Shown in pieces: positions 6,088-6,603 of a stretch of 6,603 bases of DNA. Position 1 is the first letter of the stretch; each line of letters starts with the position of its first letter. Under the pieces are notes generated by a model. That model was not told where the DNA came from, searched no databases, and saw only the letters and a program-made list of their open reading frames with translations. A program made the translations under genes and the position numbers. Origin of the DNA: an uncultured Ruminococcus sp. (lineage in GTDB: Bacteria; Bacillota_A; Clostridia; Oscillospirales; Ruminococcaceae); assembly GCA_902782875.1 (NCBI GenBank), contig CACZPE010000354.1, positions 1 through 6,603 of the forward strand, read 5' to 3'.

Positions 6088-6324
6088 ATGGCAAGAAAGA
6101 CCGTATCGGAAGAACACAAAAAAGAAGTCCACAAGCGCAACAACGTGAAATGGGACAGAGAAAACATGCGCTCACTGTCATGCAGGGTGCGCACGGAACA
6201 GGCAGATATATTCAAGCAGTACTGCGCTGAGTACAACACCACACCCGGACGCATAATCAAGGATTTTGTCCTCTCCCTGATCGATGAATACACGAAAAAA
6301 GACTCGTCTGTAAAGAAAAAGTAA
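6088..6324 (+). CDS. Small basic ribbon-helix-helix-like protein
   Basis: Protein of 78 residues, probably a cytoplasmic DNA-binding protein. The N-terminal 25 residues are highly charged and Lys/Arg-rich. Then comes a pattern fitting the ribbon-helix-helix (Arc/MetJ) fold: a short strand RSLSCRVR (about 27-34), helix A TEQADIFKQYCAEYN (35-49), a TTPG turn (50-53), and helix B RIIKDFVLSLIDEY (54-67), followed by a Lys-rich tail. RHH proteins bind DNA as dimers through the strand and often repress their own promoter; the inverted repeat in this leader is a candidate site. It has its own near-consensus promoter and a downstream terminator, so it appears monocistronic. No toxin gene follows, which argues against a simple antitoxin role. 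The fold is inferred from pattern, not from a clear named family. Confidence 0.7.
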   Translation: MARKTVSEEHKKEVHKRNNVKWDRENMRSLSCRVRTEQADIFKQYCAEYNTTPGRIIKDFVLSLIDEYTKKDSSVKKK

Positions 6325-6331
6325 GCTTAAC

Positions 6332-6370
6332 GGCCGCCGCACCCGTAGGTGCAGCGGCCTTGTTCATTTT
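6332..6370 (+). terminator. GC-rich hairpin, likely bidirectional terminator
   Basis: GGCCGC-c-GCACC (6332-6343) pairs with GGTGC-a-GCGGCC (6348-6359), 11 of 12 pairs, around the tetraloop CGTA. It is followed by TTGTTCATTTT on the plus strand and preceded by an A-rich tract (AAAGAAAAAG, 6312-6321) that reads as T-rich on the minus strand. It sits between two converging genes, 7 nt after one stop and 4 nt beyond the other, so it probably ends transcription in both directions. Confidence 0.88.
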
Positions 6371-6603
6371 ACAGTATCATAACACTTTCCCCTGCCAAGG
6401 GCATTGACCAGGAATCTGTCCGCCTCTGCGCAGAGCTCTTCCACAAGGTCGGTGTCAATATTGTGACCGCAGTCTGAGTATATGACCAGCTTGCAGTTCC
6501 TGAGGCATTTTGCAGTCCTTATCATCAGTTCGGGAGTGCTTATCGGATCATCACAGCCGCCGAGTATCAGCACAGGTGTCTCTATCTGTGAGAGCCTTTC
6601 GCA
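6364..6603 (-). CDS. Alpha/beta hydrolase C-terminus, cut by the right edge
   Basis: The visible part is the last 79 residues of a minus-strand gene whose reading frame stays open to the window edge; its start, oxyanion loop and nucleophile elbow lie outside. Counting from the first visible residue, IETPVLILGGCDDPISTP (7-24) matches the strand-turn carrying the catalytic acid in alpha/beta hydrolases (Asp19, or the adjacent Asp18). KLVIYSDCGHNID (38-50) carries the catalytic His47 in the usual GH context, about 28 residues later as expected, and EADRFLVNAL is the terminal helix. It therefore appears to be an intact-ended esterase, lipase or aminopeptidase-like hydrolase; the substrate cannot be told. 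It converges on the RHH-like gene across the shared hairpin terminator. The GTG at 6571-6573 is internal and not a likely start, because the conserved strand begins before it. Confidence 0.85.
   Translation of the reverse strand, partial: CERLSQIETPVLILGGCDDPISTPELMIRTAKCLRNCKLVIYSDCGHNIDTDLVEELCAEADRFLVNALGRGKCYDTVK

Noticed and set aside
5997..6230. Plus-strand open frame of 77 codons overlapping the RHH-like gene in another frame
   Set aside because: It starts upstream of the mapped -10 element, lacks a ribosome-binding site and has a composition typical of out-of-frame translation.
6088..6603. Toxin-antitoxin pair made of the RHH-like protein and the following gene
   Set aside because: The next gene is on the opposite strand, is separated by a terminator, and is an alpha/beta hydrolase rather than a known toxin type.

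Overview
The window looks like a chromosomal segment from a low-to-mid GC Firmicute, most likely a Ruminococcus-like member of the Oscillospiraceae. The hints are heavy use of ATA (Ile) and AGG/AGA (Arg) codons, strong AGGAGG-type ribosome-binding sites, SigA-type promoters, and gut-Clostridia-style regulator and transporter sequences. The taxonomic call is inference from style, not from a marker gene.

Layout. Positions 1-1493 hold a two-component pair: an OmpR-type response regulator cut by the left edge and a small one-helix histidine kinase, overlapping by 4 nt. A 96-nt gap follows, with two AACTTT direct repeats 11 bp apart, a plausible promoter and a very strong ribosome-binding site. 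Positions 1590-5838 hold four tightly packed genes: a BcrA/LanF-type ABC ATPase, two related ABC-2 permeases (LanE/LanG style), and a membrane-anchored S41-family peptidase. Positions 5839-6087 are non-coding and contain a branched hairpin (probable terminator), a near-consensus promoter (TTGACT-N17-TATAAT) and a 7-bp inverted repeat. Positions 6088-6324 encode a small basic ribbon-helix-helix-like protein. A GC-rich hairpin then separates it from the C-terminal end of a convergent alpha/beta hydrolase on the minus strand, cut by the right edge.

How the genes work together (inference). The two-component system plus LanFEG-like transporter is the classic architecture for sensing and resisting lantibiotics or other cell-envelope peptides. 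The appended S41 peptidase recalls the streptococcal nisin-resistance locus, where the S41 protease NSR sits with an ABC transporter and a two-component system and uses a Ser/His dyad. Here the protease has four predicted membrane helices, a PDZ-like region, the Ser motif and an upstream His, and Gln where CtpA-type enzymes have the catalytic Lys. The best hypothesis is a peptide-antibiotic defence module that combines sensing, expulsion from the membrane and extracytoplasmic cleavage. The last two genes look unrelated to it.
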